NCBI GenBank assembly: GCA_947476925.1
Contig: CANJSF010000022.1
Coordinates: forward strand, 1 to 55,518
Origin: Rhodospirillaceae bacterium
Lineage (GTDB): Bacteria > Pseudomonadota > Alphaproteobacteria > Rhodospirillales > Rhodospirillaceae
DNA length: 55,518 bases
Direction of reading: 5' to 3'
The notes below the pieces were generated by a model, which made no database searches, was not told the origin of the DNA, and saw only the letters and a list, made by a program, of their open reading frames with translations. Within the stretch, counting starts at the first letter, position 1; each line of letters opens with the position of its first letter. The translations under genes were made by a program, and so were the position numbers. Shown here piece by piece: positions 20,853 through 28,942 of this stretch.

Positions 20853-21287
20853 ATGCGACTGATCCGCCACCCCATGATGTTACACATTCTGCTTTACGGC
20901 TCGGCACTGGCCGGGATGGCATTGTTCCTGGCGTGGATCGATTTCCGCCATGTCATGCACCAGGTGTCGACCGAATTTTATGTGTTGTGCGTGGCGCTGG
21001 TTTTTACCGCACTCGGCATTTGGCTGGGCAACCGGCTGGCGCCACGGGCTCGCTCGTCCGTTTTTGAGAGAAACATCCCGGCTATTACAGAGTTGGGCAT
21101 CAGCGCGCGCGAGCTTGAAGTCCTCGACCATATGGCTGAGGGGGCCTCAAACAAGGTGATCGCGCGCCAACTCGAGATCTCGCCCAACACGGTCAAGACC
21201 CATATCGCCCGACTCTTCGAAAAACTTGATGCCGGCAACCGCACAGAAGCGATTACCAAGGCCCGTGGCCTGCATTTGGTGCCATGA
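20853..21287 (+). CDS. membrane-anchored LuxR-type transcriptional regulator
   Basis: The 144-residue protein has two predicted transmembrane helices (about 10-30 and 41-60) and a C-terminal LuxR/FixJ HTH (about 81-140, ISARELEVLDHMAEGASNKVIARQLEISPNTVKTHIARLFEKL). There is no receiver or autoinducer domain. Membrane-bound LuxR regulators of this size recur next to DUF4199 membrane proteins, as here, so the pair is probably a small sensory module with the DUF4199 protein as partner or target. The signal is unknown. Confidence 0.85.
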   Translation: MRLIRHPMMLHILLYGSALAGMALFLAWIDFRHVMHQVSTEFYVLCVALVFTALGIWLGNRLAPRARSSVFERNIPAITELGISARELEVLDHMAEGASNKVIARQLEISPNTVKTHIARLFEKLDAGNRTEAITKARGLHLVP

Positions 21288-21291
21288 GATA

Positions 21292-21330
21292 GGGTGATTT
21301 TGCGCCAATCACCCTTATGGGTGATTGGCT
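21292..21330 (+). promoter_or_regulatory. two overlapping, mutually exclusive hairpins between regulator and DUF4199 gene
   Basis: GCCAATCACCC (21305-21315), loop TTAT, GGGTGATTGGC (21320-21330) form a perfect 11-base-pair stem. The left arm can instead pair with an upstream copy, AGGGTGATT (21292-21300) with AATCACCCT (21308-21316), loop of 7. Three alternating copies of one motif lie just after the regulator's stop codon and 58 bases before DUF4199. They could be an attenuator or a dimer operator for the LuxR protein. There is no U tract, so a simple terminator is less likely. Confidence 0.6.
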
Positions 21331-21388
21331 GGCCAGCGCCCAACAGGCATAGGTGTGTGCCTGTCACACCTGCTCACGGAGAACACCC

Positions 21389-21919
21389 ATGAAACGCATC
21401 ATCCTTATCTATGGCAGCATCGCCGGCGTGATTGTCGCCACCTGCACGGCCCTGACCATGATCGCGACACCCCACGGAAACAGCGCAAGTATGGCCGTTG
21501 GCTACTTGTCGATGCTCATCTCGCTCAGCTTGGTCTTTGCGGGGGTTAAGAAATATCGTGACGAACAACTGGGCGGTGTGATCGGCTTCTCGACTGCGCT
21601 CGGTGTCGGTTTTGGCATTTCGCTGATCGCCACGCTGTTTTATGCGCTGGGCTGGGAAGCCTATCTGTATGCGACCGACTATCGCTTTATGCCCAGCTAT
21701 GTCGAAAGCACCATTGCGGCCAAGGTCGCTGCAGGCGCTTCGACCGACGAGATCGCCAAGCTCACAACTGAAATGCAAGCCTTTGCCAAAACATACGAAA
21801 ACCCCGCGTTGCGGCTGCTGATTACAATGAGTGAGATGGCGCCGGTGGCGATTATCGTCACGCTGATTTCGGCGACCTTACTGCGCAAAACCGACTTCAT
21901 GCCGGCCCGCGTCGGCTAG
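21389..21919 (+). CDS. DUF4199 domain membrane protein
   Basis: The 176-residue product has four predicted transmembrane helices (about 4-24, 34-52, 65-87 and 145-167), with a soluble loop of about 55 residues between the third and fourth. It matches the DUF4199 family, whose function is unknown and whose genes often follow a small LuxR regulator. I use the ATG at 21389, preceded by ACGGAG, and not the in-frame start at 21353, which overlaps a hairpin region and adds no family-like residues. Confidence 0.8.
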   Translation: MKRIILIYGSIAGVIVATCTALTMIATPHGNSASMAVGYLSMLISLSLVFAGVKKYRDEQLGGVIGFSTALGVGFGISLIATLFYALGWEAYLYATDYRFMPSYVESTIAAKVAAGASTDEIAKLTTEMQAFAKTYENPALRLLITMSEMAPVAIIVTLISATLLRKTDFMPARVG

Positions 21920-22017
21920 CGCCAATAGGCGCCTTTGCGGGTTTTACGCCAAGCGCCGGTAAACCAAGCGTTATGCAGGCCGCCGAGATCCTCGTTTCCA
22001 CAGTTCAAGGCAGACTC

Positions 22018-22779
22018 TTAAAAACTGCCCGGCGCAGGCACGCGCGCGAGCAACAGCACCTCGACCTGGCGGGCACCGGCGCGCAGCAATGCACGAGAGC
22101 AGGCATCGGCTGTGGCGGCAGTGGTCATCACGTCATCGATCAGCAGAACGGCTTTGCCCTTGAGGTCTGCGTTGGGGTTGGTCTTAAACGCGCCGATCAC
22201 GTTGCGGCGGCGTTGGACGCGATCAAGCCCACCTTGGCTGGGTGTGGCACGTGTGCGGATCAGGCCATCGGCAATGACGGACTTATGGGTTGAGCGGCCC
22301 AGCACATTGGCTAACAGAGCCGACTGATTATAGGTGCGCATCCACAGCCGGCGCCAATGCAGTGGCACGGGCACGATGCAGTCGATGTCGGCCAACAGCT
22401 CTGCGCCCGCACGCTGCATCCAGCCCGCCAAGTGCGCAGCAGCGTCGGTGCGGTCGGCGTGTTTGAGTTTCAACACCAGCGTGCGGCCGGAGTCACGATA
22501 GCTAAATACGGCACGGGCGCGATTGAACGCAGGCCGATCTTTCATGCAGGCACCGCACATCACCTCGTCCTCAATCACCGCCGCTTCGAACGGCAGGCAG
22601 CACACCTGGCAATAAGGCCGCGTGAGAAAAGTGAATTTGCCAAAACACGTGGCGCACAGATTGCCGGGTTGGTCGATAGCGGCATCACAGGCCAGGCACT
22701 GCGGCGGCAACAGCACGTCGAGCACACCGCGACCCACACGCCGGGTCACATCTGCCGCTGTATGTAGGACTGTATGCAT
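22018..22779 (-). CDS. comF: ComF family phosphoribosyltransferase-like protein
   Basis: The 253-residue protein has the ComF layout. Two N-terminal zinc-binding Cys clusters (CLAC...CATC, then CQVC...CGAC) come before a type I PRTase fold with the PRPP loop VLLIDDVMTTAATAD (about 210). ComF proteins are required for transformation in competent species; in most alphaproteobacteria the role is not shown. It is divergent from the methyltransferase gene. It is separated from grxC by the inserted 20.1-21.9 kb module, whereas the two are commonly adjacent. Confidence 0.93.
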   Translation of the reverse strand: MHTVLHTAADVTRRVGRGVLDVLLPPQCLACDAAIDQPGNLCATCFGKFTFLTRPYCQVCCLPFEAAVIEDEVMCGACMKDRPAFNRARAVFSYRDSGRTLVLKLKHADRTDAAAHLAGWMQRAGAELLADIDCIVPVPLHWRRLWMRTYNQSALLANVLGRSTHKSVIADGLIRTRATPSQGGLDRVQRRRNVIGAFKTNPNADLKGKAVLLIDDVMTTAATADACSRALLRAGARQVEVLLLARVPAPGSF

Positions 22780-22815
22780 AGAATAGAGAATGGCATAATT
22801 CGTGGTCCGATTCTA

Positions 22816-22857
22816 ACATTCGCATCTCAGTTCCGCTGCAGGTAGGGTGGCGAATGT
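22816..22857. repeat. spaced inverted repeat in the comF/methyltransferase divergent region
   Basis: ACATTCGC (22816-22823) and GCGAATGT (22850-22857) are perfect complements separated by 26 bases. The right arm overlaps a perfect minus-strand TTGACA (22860-22855), but no good -10 lies at the usual distance. It may be a regulatory site for the divergent pair; evidence is weak. Confidence 0.35.
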
Positions 22858-22877
22858 CAAATCTGCTCCACTAATGT

Positions 22878-23804
22878 ATGTCTGATAGTATGCTCGTGTT
22901 TGATCGTTCTGCCGTGCGCCGCCATCGCGACCGCGCGGCGCCACGTTTTGGCGAGGCCGACTTTCTGTTTCGCGAAACCGCCGAACGGCTCTTGGACCGC
23001 ATGAATGACGTCACGAGGCGATTTCCGCTGGCGCTGGATTTAGGTTGCCACACTGGCCAGGTGGCGCAGACTTTGCACCCGTCGGCCAAAATCGACCACC
23101 TGATTCAATGCGACGCATCAGTGCCCATGGCCCATGCGGCAAAAACAAATTCGCATGCAACCGTTGTCGGTGATGAAGAAGCCCTGCCCTTTGGCGATAG
23201 CACACTCGATTTGGTGCTCTCAAATCTATCACTGCACTGGACCAACGACTTGCCTGGCGCGCTGGTGCAAATTCGCCGCGCCCTGAAGCCTGATGGCCTA
23301 TTGCTGGCCACGTTGTTTGGCGGTGAAACCCTGAAGGAGCTGCGCGCGGCGTTGCTGGACGCCGAAAGCGAGATCACCGGTGGCGTCAGTCCACGCATCT
23401 CGCCTTTCGTCGATGTGCGTGATGCCGGCCAGCTGATGAACCGCGCCGGCTTTGCCCTGCCGGTGATTGATGCTGATTCCATGACCGTCACTTACGCCGA
23501 GCCGCTGAAGCTGATGGCTGATTTGCGTGCGATGGGAGAAACCAATTCTGTGCACGAACGGCGTAAAACGTTTCTGCGGCGCGATGTGCTGGCGCGTGCT
23601 TTACAAATTTACCGCGACAAATTTTCGGATTCGCGCGGGCGTGTGACTGCGACCTTTCAAATTGTGACCATGACCGGCTGGGCCCCCCATGCCTCGCAAC
23701 AAAAGGCCTTGCGCCCCGGCAGCGCCAAAGCACGTCTGGCCGATGCGCTAAATGCCACTGAAACATCGCTTGATGACAAAACGCCGACAAAGAGGTCGCC
23801 ATGA
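22878..23804 (+). CDS. NDUFAF5/BioC-like SAM-dependent methyltransferase
   Basis: The 308-residue product has a class I SAM fold with ALDLGCHTGQVAQ (about 51-63), QCDAS (motif II) and NLSLHWTNDLPGALVQIRRALKPDGLLLATLFGG. This combination is typical of the alphaproteobacterial relatives of human NDUFAF5, which hydroxylates an arginine of complex I subunit NDUFS7; BioC is the other relative. No biotin genes are nearby, so the NDUFAF5-type role is the better guess. The last codons overlap the sfsA ATG (ATGA). Confidence 0.85.
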   Translation: MSDSMLVFDRSAVRRHRDRAAPRFGEADFLFRETAERLLDRMNDVTRRFPLALDLGCHTGQVAQTLHPSAKIDHLIQCDASVPMAHAAKTNSHATVVGDEEALPFGDSTLDLVLSNLSLHWTNDLPGALVQIRRALKPDGLLLATLFGGETLKELRAALLDAESEITGGVSPRISPFVDVRDAGQLMNRAGFALPVIDADSMTVTYAEPLKLMADLRAMGETNSVHERRKTFLRRDVLARALQIYRDKFSDSRGRVTATFQIVTMTGWAPHASQQKALRPGSAKARLADALNATETSLDDKTPTKRSP

Positions 23805-24517
23805 AATTTGAAAAGCCACTGATCGAAGGCACGCTGATCAAACGCTACAACCGCTTTTTTGCCGACGTGACGTTGACGGATGGCAAGGTTGTCACCGCGC
23901 ACTGTGCTAATTCCGGATCCATGTTGTCGGTGAAAGAGCCCGGCTCGCGCGTGTGGCTGACGCCGGTTGATAACCCAGAACGCAAACTCAAATTCACCTG
24001 GGAGTTCATCGAGATCGGCGGCGGGCTGGTGGGCATCAATACCGCCTATCCCAACCGCCTGGTTGCTGAGGCGATTGCGGCGGGCGAGATCAAAAGCCTG
24101 AAAGGATATGCATCCCTCAAACGTGAGCAAAAGTACGGCAAAAACTCGCGGATCGACATTTTGCTAGAAGATCCCAAAAAGCCGCCCTGCTACGTGGAAG
24201 TGAAGAACGTGACCATGAAGCGCGATCTGGGGCCAAAAGGCAGGGCCGAGTTTCCCGACTCCGTAACCGAGCGGGGAACCAAGCATCTCAATGAGTTAGC
24301 CGAGGTGGTGAAAAGCGGTGGCCGAGCGGTGATGTTCTATTTGGTCCAACGCACTGATTCTAAAACGTTCGGCTTGGCCGCCGATATTGACCCTGATTAT
24401 GCCAAAGCCTTTGAAAAGGCTATGAAAACTGGCGTTGAAGCGCTGTGTTATGGTTGCGAAATGACAACCGATAGTATAACCATCGGCAAGCCGTTGACGA
24501 TGGATTTACCGGGATAG
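23801..24517 (+). CDS. sfsA: SfsA family DNA/RNA nuclease
   Basis: The 238-residue protein matches SfsA throughout: N-terminal OB-like part (LIKRYNRFFADVTLTDG, CANSGSMLS), then the nuclease-like core with SRIDILLEDPKKPPCYVEVKNVTM (about 117-140) and FPDSVTERGTKHLNEL. SfsA was named for maltose regulation in E. coli; the fold indicates an OB domain plus a PD-(D/E)XK-type nuclease. It starts inside the preceding gene's stop and is co-transcribed with it. Map follows 59 bases later. Confidence 0.95.
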   Translation: MKFEKPLIEGTLIKRYNRFFADVTLTDGKVVTAHCANSGSMLSVKEPGSRVWLTPVDNPERKLKFTWEFIEIGGGLVGINTAYPNRLVAEAIAAGEIKSLKGYASLKREQKYGKNSRIDILLEDPKKPPCYVEVKNVTMKRDLGPKGRAEFPDSVTERGTKHLNELAEVVKSGGRAVMFYLVQRTDSKTFGLAADIDPDYAKAFEKAMKTGVEALCYGCEMTTDSITIGKPLTMDLPG

Positions 24518-24576
24518 GGTCTTATCTGATACCCGTCTACGACTGTTTGAAATCTGCCGGCCCGCCGGCACAACGA

Positions 24577-25428
24577 ATGAACCTGGAAATGAGAGAACCG
24601 GCCCTCCGCCGTCCCCGCGACATCGAGCTGCATGGACCCGAAGCTTTTGCGGCGATGCGGAAGGCTGGCCGTTTGACCGCCGAGATTTTGGATTTCATCA
24701 CGCCCTATGTGCGCCCTGGCGTAACCACAGGCGAGATCGACCGCCTGTGCCACGAGTACCACACCAAGCATGGCGCCATTCCTGGACCGTTGAATTATCG
24801 CGGCTACCCAAAATCGATCTGCACATCGGTAAACCATGTCGTGTGCCATGGCATCCCAGGCGAGCGGGTGCTGCATGACGGCGACATTGTGAACATCGAC
24901 GTCTCGCCGATTTTAGACGGCTGGTTTGGCGATTCTAGCCGCATGTACTTTGTCGGTGACGTCAAAATCAAAGCCCGCCGTTTGGTTGAAGTGACCTACG
25001 AGGCCTTGATGCGCGGCATTGCCGCTGTGAAGCCCGGCGCGACTTTGGGTGACGTGGGGTATGCCATTCAATCTTATGTCGAAGAGCAGCGCTTTTCCGT
25101 GGTACGCGATTTTTGCGGCCATGGCATTGGCCGCGTGTTCCACCAGCCGCCCAACGTCATGCACTTTGGCGAGCCCGGCGAAGGCTTGGTGCTGGAAGCC
25201 GGAATGATTTTTACGATCGAGCCGATGGTCAATGCCGGGCGCTACGACACGAAAATTTTGGAAGATGGCTGGACGGCCGTGACGCGCGACAAATCGTGGT
25301 CGGCGCAGTTCGAACACACCGTTGGCGTGACCGAGACCGGTGTTGAAATCTTCACGCTTTCTCCTAAGGGCTATACGTGCGCGCCCTACGGCCCGGAAAA
25401 CGAACCGGCGCATTCCGCCCCTTTCTAG
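24577..25428 (+). CDS. map: type I methionine aminopeptidase
   Basis: The enzyme removes the initiator Met from nascent proteins. All five metal ligands are recognisable: Asp in VNIDVSPILDG, Asp in GWFGDSSRMY, His in CGHGIGRVFH, Glu in FTIEPMVNAG and Glu in SAQFEHTVGV. From the ATG at 24577 the protein is 283 residues, slightly longer than the usual 255-275 because of N- and C-terminal tails. A TTG at 24547 is possible but unlikely. An inverted repeat TGCCGG-cccg-CCGGCA ends a few bases before the start and could hinder translation or end sfsA transcripts. RadC begins 2 bases after the stop. Confidence 0.95.
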   Translation: MNLEMREPALRRPRDIELHGPEAFAAMRKAGRLTAEILDFITPYVRPGVTTGEIDRLCHEYHTKHGAIPGPLNYRGYPKSICTSVNHVVCHGIPGERVLHDGDIVNIDVSPILDGWFGDSSRMYFVGDVKIKARRLVEVTYEALMRGIAAVKPGATLGDVGYAIQSYVEEQRFSVVRDFCGHGIGRVFHQPPNVMHFGEPGEGLVLEAGMIFTIEPMVNAGRYDTKILEDGWTAVTRDKSWSAQFEHTVGVTETGVEIFTLSPKGYTCAPYGPENEPAHSAPF

Positions 25429-25430
25429 TT

Positions 25431-26174
25431 ATGACGACCAAGGGCCTTGGCGATGCAAGCGGCCAAGACTTGTTCTTGGCGCCCGCATCGGATCAAAGCC
25501 AAACGCCTGACTATGTGGGGCACCGCCAACGCCTGCGCGAACGATTCTTGAATGGCGGGGCGGACAGCCTGCCCGATTACGAATTGCTCGAGCTGCTGTT
25601 GTTCATGGCCCAGCCGCGCGCCGACACCAAACCCATTGCCAAAGAGCTGCTGCGGAAATTTGGATCGTTCGCCGAAGTGATTTCTGCCGACGCCAATGCG
25701 TTGCGCGAGGTGAAGGGCATCGGCGATGCCGGTGTGGTGTCACTCAAAGCGGTGCAAGCCGCAGCCCAACGTTTGCTTCGCACAAAGATAAAAGACGCGC
25801 CGGTGATTTCATCATGGGCTGCATTGATCGATTACTGCACGGCGCAAATGGCCTACAACACCATCGAGCAATTTCGCGTGCTGTACCTCGACCGCAAAAA
25901 CAAACTTATTACCGATGAGGCACAAGGCGAAGGCACGGTCGACCATACGCCGGTTTATCCGCGCGAGGTGGTCAAACGCGCATTGGAGTTGAACGCAAGC
26001 TCCCTCATCATGGTTCACAATCACCCGTCGGGCGACCCAAAGCCTTCGCAGGCTGACATCGACATGACCCGCAAGGTCAAAGAGGCTGCCGGCGCGGTGG
26101 GACTGACGCTGCATGACCACGTCATCGTGAGTCGCGGCGGGCATGTGAGCTTTAAGACGCAAGGGTTGTTGTAG
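25431..26174 (+). CDS. radC: RadC family JAB-domain protein
   Basis: From the ATG at 25431 the product is 247 residues. A helix-hairpin-helix-like N-terminal part (HRQRLRERFLNGG, LREVKGIGDAG) precedes the JAB/MPN metal site HNHPSGDPKPSQAD, with the upstream Glu in GEGTVDHTPVYPREV. Despite the name, a repair role in E. coli was withdrawn; RadC-like proteins are linked with DNA uptake and mobile elements. The frame can extend to 25377 inside map, but the start right after map's stop is more likely. It is co-transcribed with map. Confidence 0.94.
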   Translation: MTTKGLGDASGQDLFLAPASDQSQTPDYVGHRQRLRERFLNGGADSLPDYELLELLLFMAQPRADTKPIAKELLRKFGSFAEVISADANALREVKGIGDAGVVSLKAVQAAAQRLLRTKIKDAPVISSWAALIDYCTAQMAYNTIEQFRVLYLDRKNKLITDEAQGEGTVDHTPVYPREVVKRALELNASSLIMVHNHPSGDPKPSQADIDMTRKVKEAAGAVGLTLHDHVIVSRGGHVSFKTQGLL

Positions 26175-26249
26175 GTCTAACCGACCCCTGGCGAGCGCGC
26201 CAAGAATTGCTTATACAAAAGTACAAATTTCTATTCTGAAAGAGCGCCG

Positions 26250-27548
26250 ATGATCCCCCGTTACGCCCGGCCCGCCATGACCAAAATCTGGGAGCCGGAC
26301 AATAAGTTCCAGATCTGGTTTGAGATCGAAGCCCACGCCTGCGACGCCCAAGCCAAGCTCGGGGTGATCCCTGAATCTGCCGCTAAGGCGGTGTGGGATA
26401 AAGGCAAGTGGGACATCGCGCGCATTGATGAAATTGAAAAGGAAACGAAACACGATGTGATTTCGTTTCTGACAAACCTGGCCGAATACGTGGGGCCCGA
26501 CGCACGGTTTGTCCACCAAGGCATGACGTCATCTGACGTGCTGGACACGTGCCTGTCGGTGCAGTTGGTCCAAGCTTCAGCGCTGTTGATCAAAGACATC
26601 GACGACTTGTTGATTGCGCTGAAGCGCCGCGCCATGGAACATAAAATGACGGTGTGCATGGGCCGCAGCCATGGCATTCATGCCGAGCCGACAACCATGG
26701 GCCTGAAGTTTGCTGGCTTTTACGCGATGTTCGAACGCAACCGAAAGCGCCTGGTCGCCGCCCGCGATGATATTGCCAGCTGTGCCATTTCAGGCGCGGT
26801 GGGCACGTTTGCCAACATCGATCCCAGCGTCGAAGAATACGTTGCTGATCGCATGGGCCTGGGTGTTGAGCCCGTCTCGACCCAAATCATTCCGCGCGAC
26901 CGGCATGCACATTTCTTCGCCACGCTGGGCGTGATCGCCAGTTCTATAGAACACGTGGCCACGGAGATTCGGCATTTGCAACGAACCGAAGTGCGCGAAG
27001 CCGAGGAGTACTTCTCGCCGGGCCAAAAGGGGTCATCGGCGATGCCCCACAAGCGCAACCCGGTATTGACCGAAAATCTTACAGGCCTGGCACGCGTTGT
27101 GCGCGGCTACGTCACGCCCGCTCTGGAAAACGTGACAACGTGGCACGAGCGCGATATTTCGCATTCATCGGTGGAGCGTTACATCGGCCCCGATGCCACG
27201 ATCACGTTGGACTTTGCTTTGGCGCGCCTGACGGGCGTGATTGATAAGTTAGTTTTGTACCCCGACGCCATTGCGCGGAACCTCAACATGATGGGCGGGC
27301 TGGTGTTTTCGCAGCGCGTGCTGTTGGCCCTCACGCAAGCTGGTGCCAGCCGCGAAGACGCCTACGTGATGGTGCAACGCAACGCCATGAAAGTGTGGAA
27401 CGGCGGCGGGCAGTTGTTGGAGTTGCTGAAAGCCGACGCCGATGTGACGGCCAAAATCCCCACCGCCGACATCGAAGCGCTGTTTGATATGAGCTACCAC
27501 ACCAAACATGTGGATACGATTTTCAAGCGCGTGTTTGGCGACTCTTAA
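26250..27548 (+). CDS. purB: adenylosuccinate lyase
   Basis: The 432-residue product catalyses two beta-eliminations of purine synthesis (SAICAR to AICAR, adenylosuccinate to AMP). The fumarase-superfamily signature GSSAMPHKRNP (flexible loop with catalytic Ser, about 267) is intact, as are TSSDVLDTCLS and GRSHGIHAEPT. It lies upstream of the purC-purL block but is separated from it by minus-strand genes. Its TAA overlaps the TAA of the converging SUMF1 gene within TTAA. The 75-base leader contains TTATAC-like AT-rich sequence, with no confident promoter. Confidence 0.97.
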   Translation: MIPRYARPAMTKIWEPDNKFQIWFEIEAHACDAQAKLGVIPESAAKAVWDKGKWDIARIDEIEKETKHDVISFLTNLAEYVGPDARFVHQGMTSSDVLDTCLSVQLVQASALLIKDIDDLLIALKRRAMEHKMTVCMGRSHGIHAEPTTMGLKFAGFYAMFERNRKRLVAARDDIASCAISGAVGTFANIDPSVEEYVADRMGLGVEPVSTQIIPRDRHAHFFATLGVIASSIEHVATEIRHLQRTEVREAEEYFSPGQKGSSAMPHKRNPVLTENLTGLARVVRGYVTPALENVTTWHERDISHSSVERYIGPDATITLDFALARLTGVIDKLVLYPDAIARNLNMMGGLVFSQRVLLALTQAGASREDAYVMVQRNAMKVWNGGGQLLELLKADADVTAKIPTADIEALFDMSYHTKHVDTIFKRVFGDS

Positions 27549-28441
27549 TTTAAGCGCGCCGCGACGCGAAAGCCGATCACGGCGTTGCGAAATTCAGGCA
27601 AGTCGTCGCGGCCACGCGCCGCTGAACGCGCATAACGCGCCACAGACTCATAGCCGGTGCCTTTAATCATCCGCTTGTAGCAATGCTCGCCGCTGGTCAC
27701 AGGCGCGGGCGTGCCGTCTGAAAGCGTGTGATCGAACGACCAGCAATCAAACACCCACTCCCACACATTGCCGAAAGTGTCATACAGCCCAAACACGTTG
27801 GGCGGGAACGAGCCCACGGGTGCCGAAAACTCAAAGCCGTCATTGCACGCATGTGCTTCAACCTGCGGGAAGCGCTGTTTCACATTCTCATCGGCAACAT
27901 TGGCATGTTTGCAAATGTCGGCGCGGTTCGTGCCCCACGGAAAAGTAGTCGTGCTGCCCGCGCGATTGGCATATTCGAACTCGGCTTCCGAGGGCAGATA
28001 ATAGCTATGGCCGCCTTTAGTATTCAGCCATTCGACATAGGCCAGCGCGTCATACCACTCCACACAAACAACCGGATGATTATCGGTTTGCGGGAAATTG
28101 GTGGTGCGCCAATTGGCCTCGGGGTCGGCATTCCATTTGCCATTGAACGTGCGACAGTTAGCGCCAATCGGCCGTTTGGTGGCTGCGACAAACTTGGCAA
28201 ACTGACCGCGTGTGACTTCAAACTTACCCAAGGCAAAAGGCTTGGGGATCGTCACTTTGGTTTGCGGTCCATCCCAGCGCTGCCGGTCGGGTTCGTCATC
28301 GGGAGCGCCCATGGTGAACGTGCCTGCGGGCACAATCACCATCTCGGGACAGTCGGCGCAATCGCGGAATGCCTTAGGGTCAGCGGCAAGGCCCTGCCCA
28401 GCCACAAACATACTTATCAATATGCCGAAAACTACTCGCAT
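27545..28441 (-). CDS. exported SUMF1/EgtB-fold (FGE-sulfatase) domain protein
   Basis: The 298-residue product starts with a signal peptide (MRVVFGILISMFVAGQGLAA). It then has a complete FGE-sulfatase domain: MVIVPAGTFTMGAPDDE, NHPVVCVEWYDALAYVEWLN, YLPSEAEFEYANRAG and the closing FRNAVIGFRVA. The family includes formylglycine-generating enzymes and many non-enzymatic secreted relatives. The paired active-site cysteines of true FGE are not clearly placed, and no sulfatase gene is near, so an FGE activity is doubtful. It follows DUF1476 on the same strand by 42 bases. Confidence 0.85.
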   Translation of the reverse strand: MRVVFGILISMFVAGQGLAADPKAFRDCADCPEMVIVPAGTFTMGAPDDEPDRQRWDGPQTKVTIPKPFALGKFEVTRGQFAKFVAATKRPIGANCRTFNGKWNADPEANWRTTNFPQTDNHPVVCVEWYDALAYVEWLNTKGGHSYYLPSEAEFEYANRAGSTTTFPWGTNRADICKHANVADENVKQRFPQVEAHACNDGFEFSAPVGSFPPNVFGLYDTFGNVWEWVFDCWSFDHTLSDGTPAPVTSGEHCYKRMIKGTGYESVARYARSAARGRDDLPEFRNAVIGFRVAARLN

Positions 28442-28483
28442 CGCTCCCTCCCCCGAGATCGCGGCGAAACGAAGACCAAAAAG

Positions 28484-28816
28484 CTACTTTTTGGTTTCGC
28501 CGATAATTTGGCGAGCCGCCTCGTCGCGCATTTCGATGAGTTTGCCCAAAAGGTCAGCATCGGCAATCACGACTTTTTTATCGGCCAGGTCTTTTCGCAC
28601 TTTGGCCAGCATGTCTTCATCGCCGGGGGCATCCATATTCGAGCCCACGACATCTTTGGCGTATTGATCGGCCGCAGCGCCGCTCAAGCCAAGTTTTCCA
28701 GCCAGCCACTGACCAAACAATTTGTCGCGGCGCGAGCCGACCTTAAACAACTGGTCTTGGTCGAGCTGAAACTTACGTTCGAACCCTTTTTCGCGCTCTT
28801 GGAATGCGTCGCTCAT
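28484..28816 (-). CDS. DUF1476 protein, F1-ATPase inhibitor zeta
   Basis: From the ATG at 28816 (AGGAT upstream) the product is 110 residues: SDAFQEREKGFERKFQLDQDQLFKV, then a helical region DKLFGQWLAGKLGLSG and AARQIIG at the end. DUF1476 is the alphaproteobacterial zeta subunit first defined in Paracoccus denitrificans, where its N-terminus enters F1 and blocks ATP hydrolysis. The charged N-terminal segment expected for inhibition is present. A longer frame to 28879 covers the likely promoter and is rejected. Location beside purC is usual in this class. Confidence 0.93.
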   Translation of the reverse strand: MSDAFQEREKGFERKFQLDQDQLFKVGSRRDKLFGQWLAGKLGLSGAAADQYAKDVVGSNMDAPGDEDMLAKVRKDLADKKVVIADADLLGKLIEMRDEAARQIIGETKK

Positions 28817-28852
28817 AAATCCTCGCTTGGTATGGCCGCTTCGGTGCGTCCC

Positions 28853-28879
28853 TATATAGATAGTGCACTTTTGTCGCAA
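28853..28879 (-). promoter_or_regulatory. candidate promoter of the DUF1476 gene
   Basis: Minus strand TTGCGA (28879-28874), 15 bases, TATATA (28858-28853), with TCTATATA resembling the Caulobacter-type GCTANAWC -10. It is about 36 bases upstream of the DUF1476 ATG. Match and position only. Confidence 0.4.
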
Positions 28880-28942
28880 TCAACAGTTTGACCTGCAACA
28901 ATTATCATTGACGATTTCATGACATCGGCCAAGTCTGCGCCG

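Noticed and set aside
27728-28891. Long plus-strand open frame (387 codons) opposite the SUMF1 and DUF1476 genes
   Set aside because: It is antisense to two recognised genes, has no family resemblance and is rich in His/Arg/Ala as expected from the reverse frame of GC-rich coding DNA.
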